Source: Haematobia irritans
Lineage: Eukaryota > Arthropoda > Insecta > Diptera > Muscidae
Length of the DNA stretch: 64,000 nucleotides
Assembly (NCBI RefSeq): GCF_050003625.1
Contig: NC_134398.1
Location: 204,401,313-204,465,312, forward strand
Reading direction: 5' to 3'
How positions within the stretch are numbered: the stretch's first letter is position 1; every line of letters starts with the position of its first letter. This document shows, piece after piece, positions 13,076-25,224 of this stretch. Under the pieces are notes generated by a model. The model was not told the DNA's origin and did no database searches. It worked only from the letters and a program-made list of their open reading frames with translations. The translations under genes and the position numbers were made by a program.

Positions 13076-14440
13076 ATCCCGAAGATGTTGTGGATAATTT
13101 CTCCACGAAAATAAGATAAAGGTAAATAGTTAACTTATATAATATATTAAATAAATTACGAAGCCTTTATATTGAAAAGAACAAATATATTTTTGAGTCG
13201 TGATCTATTAAAAAAAACCCAAATAAGATCACAAAAATGTTGAGGATAATGCCTCTACGGAATAACTCTTAAATAAAATAAAACACTAAAGAATAATTGT
13301 TGAAATAAATCATTAAGACATTGCATTGACAAAGTAGTAATGAAATAAACCCGCAAAAATTTAGAAAAAATAACAAAACCAATTAAAATCTATTTAGAAT
13401 TAGATAAGGCCCCAAATAACATCGCAAAAAAAGTTTGTGTATAATGCCTACACGGTATAACGCCCAAATAAAATAAACCCCCAAAGAATAAATTAAAAAA
13501 ATAATTAAGCCAATGTATTAGAAGGAACAAATATACTTCTTGAGGTGATATTTCACAAAGTAGCAAATTTGTAAGTTTTCATGTGATTCATTGTGACATA
13601 AAGCCCCACAATGAAAAAATAAAATAAAGACCCATTTAAACAAATAAAAAATATAGAAGTGATATAAAGCCCCAACATTAAAATTCAATAAAGCTGGAAA
13701 TAAGATCCGAAAAATGTTGTGGGTAATGCCTCTATGGAATAACCCTAAAAATAAAATAATCCCCTAATGAATAAATGTAATAAATAATTAAGCTAAAGGG
13801 TTAGAAAGAAGAAATATAGAATTTGGGGTGATATTCCACGCCCAAATAAAATAAAACTCAAAGAATAAATTACATAATTAAGCCAGTGTGTTGAAACAAA
13901 TATAATTCTTGAGGTGATATTTCACAAAGTAACAAAGTTTTAATTTTTCTTCTGATTCATAGTGAAATAAAGCACCACAATAAAAAAAATAAATAAGGCC
14001 CGAATTAAACAAATCAAAAATATAGAAGTGATATAAAGACCCAAAATAAGAGCCCAAACATGTTGTGGATAATGCCTCTATGGAATAACCCCAAAAATAA
14101 ATTAAACCCCTAAAGAATAAATGTAATAAACATTTAAGCTAAAGTTTTGGAAAGCAGAAGATTTTGGGGTGATATTTCACAAAGTAGCAAATTTTTAAGT
14201 TTTGATTTTATTCATTGTGAAATAAAGCCCCACAATGAAAAAATAAAATAAGGCACAATTAAAAAATTTGGAAGTGATATGTTTCATTGTGAAATAAAGC
14301 CCCAAAATTAGGAAATAAAAAACAAAAATGTTGTGGATAACGCCTCTTATGGAATAACACCAAAAATGAAATAAACCCCTAAAGAATAAATGTAATGTAA
14401 CAATTAAGCCAAAGTGTTGGAAGGAAGAAATATAGATGAC
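13060..14440 (+). repeat. Degenerate tandem repeat, family unknown
   Basis: A landmark close to ATGTTGTGGATAATGCCTCT recurs near 13083, 13229, 13427, 13709, 14056 and 14328. Other shared blocks are AAATAAACCCCTAAAGAATA, TGATATTTCACAAAGTAGCA and GTGAAATAAAGCCCCA. Spacing ranges from about 146 to 347 bp, so internal deletions have scrambled an original unit of perhaps 350 bp. It lies exactly between two D elements. No terminal inverted repeats and no open frame are visible. Confidence 0.75.
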
Positions 14441-14494
14441 TTACTTTTGATTTGTTTTACTTATTAGACAAAGGGCTCAAATTCAGAGCCATAA

Positions 14495-15862
14495 TTATAC
14501 CCTGCGCCACACTGTGGAACAGGGTATTATAAGTTAGTGCATATGTTTGTAACACCCAGAAGGAGACGAGATAGACACATGGTGTCTTTGGCAATAATGC
14601 TCAGGGTGGGTCCCTGAGTCGATATAACCATGTCCGTCTGTCTGTCCGTCCGTCCTTCCGTCTGTCTGTGAACACATTTTTGTGATCAAAGTCTAGGTCG
14701 CAATTTAAGTCCAATCGCTTTCAAATTTGGCACATGTTCCTAATTTGGGTCAGAATAGAACCCTATTGATTTTGGAAGAAATCGGTTCAGATTTAGATAT
14801 AGCTCCCATATATATCTTTCGCCCGATATGCACTAATATGGACCCAGCAGCCAGAGTTTTATACCGATTTGCTTGAAATTTTGTACAAACATAACACTTA
14901 GTCGTATAGTCAAGTGTGCAAAATTTGATTGAAATCGTTTCAGATTTAGATATAGCTCCCATATATATCTTTCGCCCGATATGGACTTATATGGCCCCAG
15001 AAGCAAGATTTTTGGCTGAATTTGGTTGAAATTTTGCACTAGGAGTACAATTAGTAGTTTAGTCAAGTGTGAAAAATTTGATTGAAATCGGTTCAGATTT
15101 ATACATAGCTCCCATATATATCTTTCGCCCGATATGGACTAATATGGTCCTAAAAGCCAGAGTTTTGGCCCAATTTGGTCGAAATTTTGCACAGGGAATA
15201 TACTTAGCATTATAGCTATGCGTGCCAAATTTGGTTGAAATCGATTCAGATTTAGATATAGCTCCCATATATATCTTTCGCCCGATATGCTCTTATATGG
15301 ACCCAGAAGCCAGAGTTTTATCCCGATTAGCTTGAAATTTTGCACTAGGAGTACAATTAGTAGTATAGTCATGTGTGCCAAATTTGATAGAAATCGGTTC
15401 AGATTTAGATATAGCTCCCATATATATGTTTTTCTGATTTCGACAAAAAAGGTCAAAGTACCAACATTTTCCTTGTTAAATCGCCACTGCTTAGTCGAAA
15501 AGTTGTAAAAATGACTCTAATTTTCATTTCATATATATCGATCGATAAATCATAAATAAACTTTTGCGAAGTTTCCTTAAAATTGCTTCAGATTTAAATG
15601 TTTCTCATATTTTTTTACTAAAATTGTGTTCCACCCTAATGCATTAATCAACTTAAATTTTGAGTCTATAGATTTTGTAAAAGTCTATCAAATTCTGTCC
15701 AAATCGAGTGATATTTAAATGTATGTATTTGGGACAAACCTTTATATATAGCACCCAACACATTTGACGGATGTGATATGGTATCGAAAATTTAGATCTA
15801 CAAAGTGGTGCAGGGTATAATATAGTCGGCCCCGCCCGACTTTAGACTTTCCTTACTTGTTT
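14495..15862 (+). mobile_element. D-family Helentron-like element, copy 4 (most complete)
   Basis: A good reference copy. The 5' end is TTATACCCTGCGCCACACTG, whose first 16 bases match the reverse complement of the 3' subterminal GTGGTGCAGGGTATAA at 15 positions. The GTCY tract lies around 14634-14668. Internal landmarks lie at 14781, 14934, 15087, 15240 and 15393, exactly 153 bp each. A 3' non-repetitive tail ends in an AGTCGG/CCGACT hairpin (15824-15841) and CTTACTTGTTTT. It carries no coding capacity of its own. Confidence 0.85.
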
Positions 15863-17885
15863 TTACATTTAATTTTTCGGTTTGGTCTTAAACGGTTTGT
15901 ATTTGGTCCTTCATCAGATTTCTCAACCGACCCTCGTTTCGTCTGCAGTATGTGTGCACATGCTTATATATGTATGTATGTATCTAAAGTCACGTTTTGT
16001 ATAATATGTGTGCGTGTTTTTTTTTTTGTTTTGCTTCACTATAAGTTCCCTTTGCCCCAAGTTTAAGCCAGACCGCGACCACTCGTATAACATATTTTTC
16101 TAGTTTTTCTTTATCTCCTTTTATTTTTTGCAATCAACAGTTGTTGATCTTTTTCGTAGGGGATTATTTTTTCTTTTATTCAAAATACACACAGAATTCC
16201 CCCATGTAGTGTGGGCAAAGCTAAAAAAAAATCGAAAAGAAAAACAAACCATAAAAATCTAAAACTTTGCCAAAAACACAATCCAATTCATAAAATTCCA
16301 TATCAGTTTTTAGACATAGTACATGGGTTGTATTGGAATATTCTCCTCTTGATGCCTAAACACCTACCCTGCCCTGCTCTTAACCCTGTCTATAGCAATG
16401 AATTTTTCAACACTCATTTATTTGGTTTTTATGCGATGTCGACTTTGTTTGGTTTACTTACATTTTTATGGTGAATATTTGGTTTTTGGGCCCTAGGAGG
16501 AAACACAGAAATATGATGAGGAGTTCGATGACGAGTTTATCATTTATGGTCTTTGGATCGAAACAAAATATTCCAATAAGAAGAAAAACGACAAAACCGC
16601 AAATATTTGTGGATTTTTTTTCAGTATGTTTTTATGGCCATTAGTGTTATGGATTTCTAAATATTTTGTTGTTGTTTTATTTTAAACGTAACACCAACTC
16701 GTGACGTTAACACATGAAATTCTTATGCATGAAAGATATATGACCAACCCCAGAAGCCCATAAAAGAGAATAAACCATTTGGTCTATGCAAATCGATCGG
16801 AAATAATCGTAAATAGTTGAATGGCAAATATAGCGAATATGGTGTTGCGGTCAAATAATTTACAAGTGTTATAGATTAGGGATAAAAAAAATCGAAAATC
16901 GATTTTTCGGTAATCGACTTTTTGTAAAATTTGACTTGTATAGTTTTTTTTTGGAAATTGTATCAAAACTACTTGTGATATTGACCAAAATTTACTTTGA
17001 AAAAGTCGAAAAGTCAGCTCTCATGTAATTTACATCTTTTTTATCCTAACATCCTATAAAAAAATTCAAATTTCTAATATATATTCAAATATTTAATTTA
17101 ACTCTCAATCTCAATTCCATTCCATTATTGAAAGTATTGTCCGTTCAACTAGCCACACTAAATCACTGGAGATTTTGCTTGAACATACGTGCTGGTAATT
17201 TGCCATAAACGATACGTTTTTGGTTGATTTCCTGCGAGTAAACTCAATATCCCATGTCCATTTATGTTTTCGTTGTAATTTATTTGCATCTTATTTGCAT
17301 ATAGAATATAAATCTAGCAACTATCAAACTGGCTAAAAGCAATTTTCCCCACAAATATTCACAAAAATCTAACAGAAACAGTTATGACATTCCTGTGTTT
17401 TTTCATTTGATTTCTCCTTTACTCTCTCTCTCTATCCCATCACCTCTCTTTTGGTGCGAAAGACCATTTTGAATATTTACAATTTTACTACACCATATTC
17501 ACACCGCTACAACAGCTGCATGTATGCATGTTCTTCTCTTGTTTATATCTCCAAGGCAAAATGCATTTATATGCAAACTACTCAATTTAATTTACAGTAA
17601 AATTATACAGGAGTATAGTTGAACACCACAACAGAGATCACGTAGTTACAATTCTCGCTCTTTGGGATGAGCAAAAAAAAAAATATTGCATTAAAATATG
17701 ACATGTGGAAACTTGCATACTTTTATGCAGATTTTTTCATGTTATCAAATATTAACACACTCTGGGACAACAAAGAGTGAATGTTGTCTCTAAAGGACTT
17801 GGATCAGGGATGACATTGGTGACTACACATAAACATTATGTTAAACAAAGGAAGTGACTTAATGCAGTATTTTATAATAAACACT
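15863..17885. other. About 2 kb of non-repetitive DNA, no gene supported
   Basis: Base composition is more balanced than in the arrays, and a few short open frames (such as 16211-16474) lack domains or plausible starts. A short TATG microsatellite occurs near 15971. It could hold regulatory or intronic sequence, but nothing specific can be shown. Confidence 0.4.
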
Positions 17886-18571
17886 GAAGAAAAAACGGAA
17901 CAGAAAATGTTCATACAATTTTTTATAGAATATTGATTTTTTATAAAAAATTCTCTATATAGACAGAAAATTCTGAGAACATTTTCTTATAGACAGAAAA
18001 TTTTGAGAAAATTTGTTATAGAATAAAAATTTCGATGAAATTTCCTATAAACAGAAAATGATGAGAAAAATTTCTAAAGACAGAAAAAGTTTTCTATACA
18101 CGGAAAATGTTGAAAAACTTTCCTGAAAAATTTTCTCAATTTTTTTTTTGAATTTGTGTTACCATTCCATCACGATTTTGGATCTATTAGTGCAGACATA
18201 AAACTTTGATAAAATTTTCTATAGACAGAAAATTTTCTATAGGCAGAAAATTTCAGTAAAAATATAGACAGGAAATTTAAAAAAATAAATTTTGATTATA
18301 TTTTCTATAAATTTAAAAAAAAAGTTCTATAGACAGAAAATTTTTAGAAAATTTTCTATAGACACAAAATTTAAAAAAAGGATAGACAGAAAATTTTGAA
18401 AACATTTTTTATAGACAAAAAATTTTAATTAAAGTTTCTAAGACTGAAAATTTTGAAAAAAATGGGATAGACAAAAAATTTTTAAACAATTTTGTATAGA
18501 CAGAAATTTTTGAGAAGATTTCCTAAGACCGAAAATTTTGAGAAAATTTTCTAATGACAAAAATTTTTCTA

Positions 18572-18692
18572 CGTTTTTTGGGACTTCAAAGGTATTTTAT
18601 TGATTGACTATCTGCAAAAGGGTAAAACAATAAATTCAGAGTACTATTGCAACCTTTTGGATCAATAAAATGTACAAATTCGAGAAAAACGT
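18572..18692 (+). pseudogene. Mariner transposase fragment, duplicated piece
   Basis: Translates to a mariner-like stretch resembling 'FWDFKGILLIDYLQKGKTIN'. It matches the start of the fragment at 18911, 340 bp downstream, so it arose by tandem duplication with its flanking 29-bp repeats. It is too short to be functional. Confidence 0.7.
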
Positions 18693-18910
18693 TTCTATGT
18701 ACACAAAATTTAAAAAAAAGGATAGACAGAAAATTTTGAAAACATTTTTTATTGACAAAAATTTTTGATTAAAGTTTCTATAGACTGAAAATTTTGATAA
18801 AAATGGGATAGACAAAAAATTTTGAAACAATTTTGTATAGACAGAAATTTTTGAGAAAATTTCCTAAGACAGAAAATTTTGAGAAATTTTTCTAATGACA
18901 AAATTTTTCT

Positions 18911-19360
18911 ACGTTTTTTGGGACTTCAAAGGTATTTTATTGATTGACTATCTGCAAAAGGGTAAAACAATAAATTCAGAAACTATTGCAACCTTTTGGA
19001 TCAATTAAATGTACAAATTCGAGAAAAACGTCCTGGCTTACAAATTTTTTTTTTTTCATCAAGACGCACCAGCGCACAAGAGTTTTTTTTTTTTAACAAT
19101 GGCTAAAATCAACGATTTAAATTACGAGTTGCTTGACCACCCACCTTATTCTCCTGATTTAGCTCCCAGTGACTTTTACTTGCTCCCAAATCTAAAAAAA
19201 TCCTTGCTGGCAAGCGCTTTACCTCAAATGAAGATGCAATACAGTTGTAAACCACTATTTTGATGACCTTGAGGAAAACTATTTTAATCAAGGGATAGAA
19301 TTGCTAGAAAAGCGTTGGATTAAGTGTATTGTAGTTTCAGGAGATTATATTGAAAAATAA
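18911..19360 (+). pseudogene. Mariner (DD34D-type) transposase, 3' remnant
   Basis: A decayed C-terminal half of a mariner transposase. Visible landmarks are the strand after the first aspartate (resembling FWDFKGILLIDYL), the second aspartate in HQDAPAHKS (the usual asparagine after D is missing), and the third in SPDLAPSDFYLL. The C-terminus resembles ENYFNQGIELLEKRW and ends before TAA at 19358. T-run slippage and at least one later frameshift break it. The N-terminal DNA-binding half is absent. The exact subfamily is uncertain, but it differs from the irritans-type copy at 37 kb. Confidence 0.8.
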
Positions 19361-19411
19361 AAATATTTTTGAAAAACTAACTATTCTCTTTCATTGATGG
19401 GCTAAGAAGTT

Positions 19412-19507
19412 ATTTTTTTATTTATTTATTTATTCATTATTAAGTTACAATTGAAATTGATAACTTAAATGGCTTAATGGCTATGACAACTAAGGTCTTA
19501 AGCTCAG
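19412..19507 (-). mobile_element. 96-bp 5'-truncated retroposon with 11-bp target duplication
   Basis: Flanked by the perfect direct repeat GCTAAGAAGTT (19401-19411 and 19508-19518). On the minus strand it ends in an A-rich TAAATAAATAAATAAAAAAA-like tail, the mark of target-primed reverse transcription. It is inserted near the 3' end of the mariner remnant. No coding sequence remains. Confidence 0.8.
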
Positions 19508-19566
19508 GCTAAGAAGTTTCCGAACCGAAGTTTCGTATAGACAGACATTTTTGAGAACATTTTCTA

Positions 19567-19853
19567 CACACAAAAAAATTTCACGAAAATTTTTCCAATT
19601 AAAATTTTAATTGAGTTTTAAAAAATATTCAATTAAAAATTTAATTGATTCAACACATTTTTTAATTGAAACAAAAATCAATCACAAAAATAATAGTATC
19701 AATTAATTTTTTAATTGGATCAATAAACTTTTTAATTGACCTTCAATAAATTTTTTAATTGATACTATCATTTCTGTGATTGAAGACATTTCAATTAAAA
19801 ATTAATTGGATCAATTAATTTCGTGATTGAATCAGGAAAAATTTGTTTGTGTG
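19567..19853. mobile_element. AATTAATT-rich MITE, copy 1
   Basis: A 287-bp element beginning CACACAAAAAAATTTCAC and ending TTTGTTTGTGTG, flanked by TA on both sides. The empty site is legible because the insertion lies in a 29-bp repeat unit: TTTTCTA before the element and TATAGACAG after it restore TTTTCTATAGACAG with TA duplicated. The interior is rich in TTAATTGA motifs in both orientations and strongly foldback. Confidence 0.85.
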
Positions 19854-21237
19854 TATAGACAGAAAATTTTGAGAAAATTTTCTATAGACAGAAAATTTTG
19901 AGAAAATTTTCTATAGACAGTAAATTTCGAGAAAATTTTCTATAGAAAGAAAAATTTCTATAGACAGAAAATTTTGAGAAAATTTTGATAAAACTTGCTA
20001 TAGACAGAAAATTTTCTATAGACAGAAAAATTTTGATAAAATTTTTGATAGACAAAAAATTTTGTTAAAATTTTCGATAGACAGAAATTGTTGTTAAACT
20101 TTTTTCTATACACAAAAACTTTCGGGAAAATTTTCTATAGACAGAAAATTTTCTATGGACAGAAATTTTTGAGAATATTTTTTATAGGAAGAAAATTGTC
20201 TATAGAAAGAAGAAAGAACATTTTCTATAGAAATTTTGAGAAAATTTTGATAAAACTTGCAATAGGCAGAAAATTTTCTATAGACAGAAAAATTTTGATA
20301 AAATTTTCGATAGACAAAAAATTTTGTTAAAATTTTCGATAGACAGAAATTTTTGTTAAACTTTTTTCTATAGACAAAAAATTTTGGGAAAATTTTCTAT
20401 AGACAGAAATTCTTGAGAATATTTTTTATAGAAAGAACATTTTCTATAGACAGAAAATTTTGATAAAAATTGCTATAGACAGAAAATTTTGATAAAATTT
20501 TCGATAGACAAAAATTTTTGTTAAAATTTTCGATAGACAGAAAATTTTCTAGTTTAACAATTTTTTCTATAGACAAAAAATTTCGGGAAAATTTTCTATA
20601 GACAGAAAATTTTCTATGGACAGAAATTTTTGAGAATATTTTTTATAGAAAGAAAATTTTCTATAGTAAAATAAATTTTGATAAAATTTTCTATAGCAAG
20701 AATTTTTTTTCTATAGGCAGAAAATTTTAGAAATAGAAACTTTCTATAGACAAAAAATTTCAGCAAATTTTCTATGCCGACAATTTTGATAAAATTTTCT
20801 TTAGACCGAAAATTTTGATAAAATTTTCTTTAGACCGAAAATTTTGATAAAATTTTCTTTAGACCGAAAATTTTGGTAAACTTTTCTTTAGACCGAACAT
20901 TTTGATAATATTTTCTTTAGACCGAACATTTTGATATACATTTTGACAGGATATTTTGATAAAATATTCCATAGACAAAAAATTTTGATAAAATTTTCGA
21001 TAGACAGAAAATTTTGTTGAAATTTTCGATAGACAGAAAATTTTTAGGAAAATTTTCTATAGACAGAAAATTTTCTAGAAACAAAATTTTTAGAAAATTT
21101 TCGTTAGACCGAAAATTTTTAGAAAATTTTCTATAGACAGAAAATTTTGAAAACAATTTCTATAGACAAAAAAATTTGAGAAATTTTTTTATAGACAGAA
21201 AATTTTCTATTAACAGAAAATTTTTAGGATAAATTCT

Positions 21238-21787
21238 CACTGATCTAAAGTTTTTTTCCTTATCCAAAAGTCGGAAAATTTTTCAATGAAGTCGTTTTGT
21301 CCTTATAATTAAGTGATTTGACTTAAAAATGGGTATCATAACCTGAAAGATTTTTTTTTTTTTGGGGTAAGGTCAACTTGACTTTAGTAATTCAGAAAAA
21401 TTCTTTAAAATTGTCTTTAAATTTGATGTCTTTTTGCATCTTGACTACAAAGCAAAAAATCGTTCAAAAATGGCACTTTATTTTAAAGACGTTTTTTACT
21501 TGAAACATAGCATAATTTCTACTGGAAGTCGAGTCTGAATTTGGAAAATAAAGTTGTCGTTAGCTCGTTTTTAAAGAACTTTGATATCATATTAAAACAA
21601 AAAGCTGAAAAAACGAAAAATTTAAATTTGCTTCCTAAAAGCAAGTACACAAAACCCAAATTTAAAAGAGAATTGTGTCTTAAAAGTATCCTTACTTGAA
21701 TTCTCCGCTTCTTTGGCTCGGAATGAATACCAAAATTGTTAATGTAAAGACAAAATCTTTGGAACCGGTCACGCTTTTTTTTTCAGT
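21238..21787 (-). mobile_element. CACTS-family MITE, copy (reverse)
   Basis: Starts CACTGATCTAAAG and ends TTTTTTTTTCAGT inside the family B array. Its reverse complement shares ATTTTGGTATTSATTCCGAG and following sequence with the copy at 51097-51783, establishing a family. Flanking TA is partly decayed. Confidence 0.65.
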
Positions 21788-21963
21788 CTATAAGCAGACA
21801 ATTTTGTTTTAAATTTTCTATAAACAGAAAAATGTTGATAAAAGTTTCTATAGACAGAACATTTTAGAGAATTTTTCATAGACAAAAAAATTTTCTATGA
21901 AATTATTAATCAAAATAGTCAAAATTTTTTGATCAAATTTTCTATAGATAGACACTTTTGGTA
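21788..21963 (+). repeat. Family B array remnant between two MITEs
   Basis: Several degenerate B units (ATAAACAGAAAA, CTATAGACAGAAC) separate the two CACTS elements, so both landed in the same array. Confidence 0.65.
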
Positions 21964-22479
21964 CACTCAAAAAAAAATCAACTCTCTATTTGACTAAAGC
22001 CAATTTAACTTTATTTTAGTTCATGGAATTATTATATATGGAGAAAGTTTCCTTTACTCTAATACATTTTTGCCTACGCTAGTTAAATGGACTAAAAAAC
22101 GGGAAGAAATTATACACAAATGAAGAAAAAAGTTTTACTAAATTCGTGCTTCTCACGAAATAGTTCATTATTTCTTTAAATTTGTATATTTTATTACAAA
22201 TGTGCCCATCATGAACTTCGTATGTCACTAAATACATTCTTGCAATTTTGAACTCCAAGTTTTTCTTTCAAAGTACAAAATTTTCTTTAAAAAGTGAAAA
22301 TAATTAATTATGTCTAATAAATTTTCTTGAATTTGTCGAAAAATATTTACTTATTTTTGTGATATCGGCGCGATGTCAGCGTTTGTAATACTGTTTAGTT
22401 AAAATTTTCTAAAAATATTAAAAAATTTATAAAAATAACTATATGTTTTCTTCCTGGTGGGTTCACTGTTTTTTCAGTA
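21964..22479. mobile_element. CACTS-type MITE, second family member
   Basis: Left end CACTCAAAAAAAAATC after TA (21962-21963); right end TTTTTTCAGTA before TA (22480-22481). The length is about 516 bp with no transposase. Termini match the CACTCAACAAAAAG end of the 51.1-kb copy; the interior is different or strongly diverged. Confidence 0.6.
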
Positions 22480-23310
22480 TAATGTTTTGTATAGAGAAAA
22501 AAAAATGTTTTTTTTTTTAGAAATTTTACTGTTCATAAAACAAATTTTGTCTATAGAATTTTGATAGTATATCAATTTAACACGAGTGGCTAGAATTTAA
22601 CTTATTACTTCTATCCAAATTAGTAGTTTAACAAACAAATTGTCTGAATATTGCTTTCCACTTTTGCATCTAACTAACCACTCCTTTGTGGCGTTGTCAA
22701 TCGCACACAGAAAATCTCGATGCTGTTTCACTGATTCGGCGAAAAAAAGTGTTGATGTTAAAAGCAATTTATGTTAAAATGATTATCATTTCAGTTCGTT
22801 CGTTCAGTCCCTGGACTGAATGGTTGGTTTGAATTCGATGGCATTTGTTCAAGCTCTCCTGGGTTATTATGATTTGATAACACTGTTCCTGATGATGGTT
22901 TAAAAAGTGCACCATGCATTTGGTTCTGTTTGGATGTGGCTGGAGGATTGGATGATGAGCTGAATGTTCCATATGTCCTGATTTGTCTTACCGCTAGTAT
23001 ATGAAGGATAAAGAGAACAGATTCAATGCCGCAAGGACTTAAAACATGGATGAAAACAAATGTACTATATGAACATATATTTTGTTGTTTTTTTTTTTTT
23101 TTGCAACGAAACCCATACACACGACGCGGTTTTACGCTGTAGCTAATGATGATATGGGATCGCGAGGAGGTTATATTGCTCCTGGTTATATGTCGTCAAA
23201 CAAGGAGCTTTGTGTAGCTATTCCTCACTGCTCGTATTGTATGGTTGGCTTTCAAATATAACTAGACTACTCCCACCATTTAAGCCACCTTTTCTATGTG
23301 GGGTGACATA
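22480..23310. other. Low-repeat stretch with weak exon candidate
   Basis: After a few B-type units (to about 22560) the sequence becomes less AT-rich. The only coding hint is the segment at 22791-22977 on the minus strand, listed separately. Confidence 0.4.
22791..22977 (-). CDS. Possible terminal exon, unknown product
   Basis: A minus-strand open segment of 61 codons ends at a stop (22791-22793) and is preceded by a possible acceptor CAG (22978-22980) with GGTAAG nearby. The peptide is rich in Ser, Asn, Pro and Gln (for example GTFSSSSNPPATSKQNQ and SNSNQPFSPG), like a disordered C-terminal tail. Base composition is higher in GC than the surroundings. No domain is recognised and no partner exon was found. 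The open frame continues upstream into an A-rich run, so it may be chance. Confidence 0.2.
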
Positions 23311-25224
23311 AACAAGTATATACGGCCGTAAGTTCGGCCAGGCCGAATCTTATGTACCCTCCACCATGGATTGCATAGAAACTTGTACTAAAGACTGTCA
23401 TCCACAATCGAATTACTAGGGTTGTGGTATCTTAAAACTTCTTAATATCATTTTCTAAATTGTGAGTTAGTCCATACGTGGTAGAGAGCCAGAATTGAAA
23501 TATGGGGGTCGCTTATATGGGGGCTATATACAATTATGAACTTGATATGGACCAATTTTTGTGTGATTGGGGATCGATTTATCTGAGAGCTATATATAAC
23601 TATAGACCGATATGGACCTAGTTAGGCATGGTTGTTAACGGTCATATACCAACACAATGTACCAAATTTTAACTGACTTGGATGAAATTTGCTTCTCCAA
23701 GAGGCTCCAAAACCAAATCTCGGGATCGGTTTATATGGGGGCCAGATATGATTATTGACTGATATTGACCACTTTTGGCATGGTTGTTAAATAGCATATA
23801 CTACACCCACGTACCATATTTCAACCAGATCGGATAAATTTTGCTTCTCCAAAAGGCATCGGAGGTCAAATCTGGGGATCGGTTTATATAATTATGGACT
23901 GATATGAACCAATTCCTGCATGGTTGTTGGATACCATGTACTAACATCACGTACCAAATTTCAACCGAAACGGATGAATTTTGCTTTTCCAAGAGGCTCC
24001 GGAGTTCAAGTCTGGTGATCGGCTTATATAGAGCCCATATATAATTATGGACCGATTTCGACCAATTTTTTCATGGGTATTTGAGGTCATATATTAACAC
24101 CACATACCAAATTTCAACCATATCGGATGAATTTTGCTTCTCCAAAAGGCACCGGAAGTCAAATCTGGGGATCGGTTTATATGGGGGCTATATATAATTA
24201 TGGACTGATATGAACCAATTCCTGCATGGTTGTTGGATACCATATACTAACACCACGTGCCAAATTTCAACCGAATCGGATGAATTTTGCTCTTCCAAGG
24301 GGCTCCGGAGTTCAAGTCTGGTGATCGGCTTATATAGAGCCCATATATAATTATGGACCGATGTGGACCAATTTTTGCATGGTCATTAGAGACCATATAC
24401 TAACACCATGTACCAAATTTCAACTGAATCAGATGAATTTTGGTCTTCCAAGAGGCTCCGGAGGTCAAATCTGGTGATCGGTTTATATGGGGGCTACATA
24501 TAATTATGGACCGTTGTGGACCAATTTTTGAATGGTCATTAGAGACCATATAATAACACCATGTACCAAATTTCAGCTGGATCGGATGAAATTTGCTTCT
24601 CTTAGAGGCTCCGCAAGACAAATCGGGGGACCGGTTTATATGGGGGCTATATATATATAATTATGGACCGATGTGGACCAATTTTTGCATGGTCATAAGA
24701 GACCATATACTAACAACATGTACCAAATTTCAGCCGGATCGGATGAAATTTGCTTCTCTTAGAGGCTCCGCAAGCCAAATTGGGTGACCGGTTTATATGG
24801 GGGCTATATATAATTATGAACCGATGTGGACCAATTTTTGCATGGTTGTTAGAGATCATATACTTACACCCTGTACCAAATTTCAGCTGGATCGGATGAA
24901 ATTTGCTTCTCTTAGAGTTCCCGCAAGCCAAATTTGGGGGTCCGTTTATATGGAGGCTATACGTAAAATTGGACCGATGTGGCCCGACCTACATCAACAA
25001 CAACTATTTGTGCCAAGTTTCAAGTCGATAGCTTGTTTCGTTCGAAAGTTAGCGTGATTTCAACAGACGGACGGACGGGCGGACGAACGGACATGCTCAG
25101 ATCGACTCAGAATTTCACCACGACCCAGAATATATATCATTTATGGGGTCTTAGAGCAATTTTTCGATGTGTTACAAACGGAATGACAAAGTTAATAGAC
25201 CCCCATCCTATGGTGGAGGGTATA
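23311..25224 (-). mobile_element. E-family Helentron-like element, copy 1 (reverse)
   Basis: On the minus strand it starts with ATACCCTCCACCATAGGATG (ending near 25224), then a GTCY tract (25060-25095) and internal units. The GATC or GACC landmarks at 23724, 23877, 24017, 24170, 24323, 24476 and 24629 are mostly 153 bp apart (one unit is 13 bp short). The 3' end has TCCATGGTGGAGGGTAC, a perfect hairpin TTCGGCCTGGCCGAA (23333-23347) and TATACTTGTTT. Architecture parallels family D, but the sequence is distinct. Confidence 0.85.

Larger units (their letters stand above)
17890..21237 (+). repeat. 29-bp tandem array, family B, block 1 (interrupted)
   Basis: Units of 29 bp built from CTATAGACAGAAAATTTTGA followed by GAAAATTTT, highly degenerate. 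They differ from family A mainly by ACAG for AAAT and GAG for GAC. Interruptions are mariner remnants (18572-18692, 18911-19545), a small retroposon (19412-19507) and a MITE (19567-19853). About 340 bp, including the start of the mariner remnant, is duplicated in tandem (copies beginning near 18370 and 18710). Confidence 0.88.
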
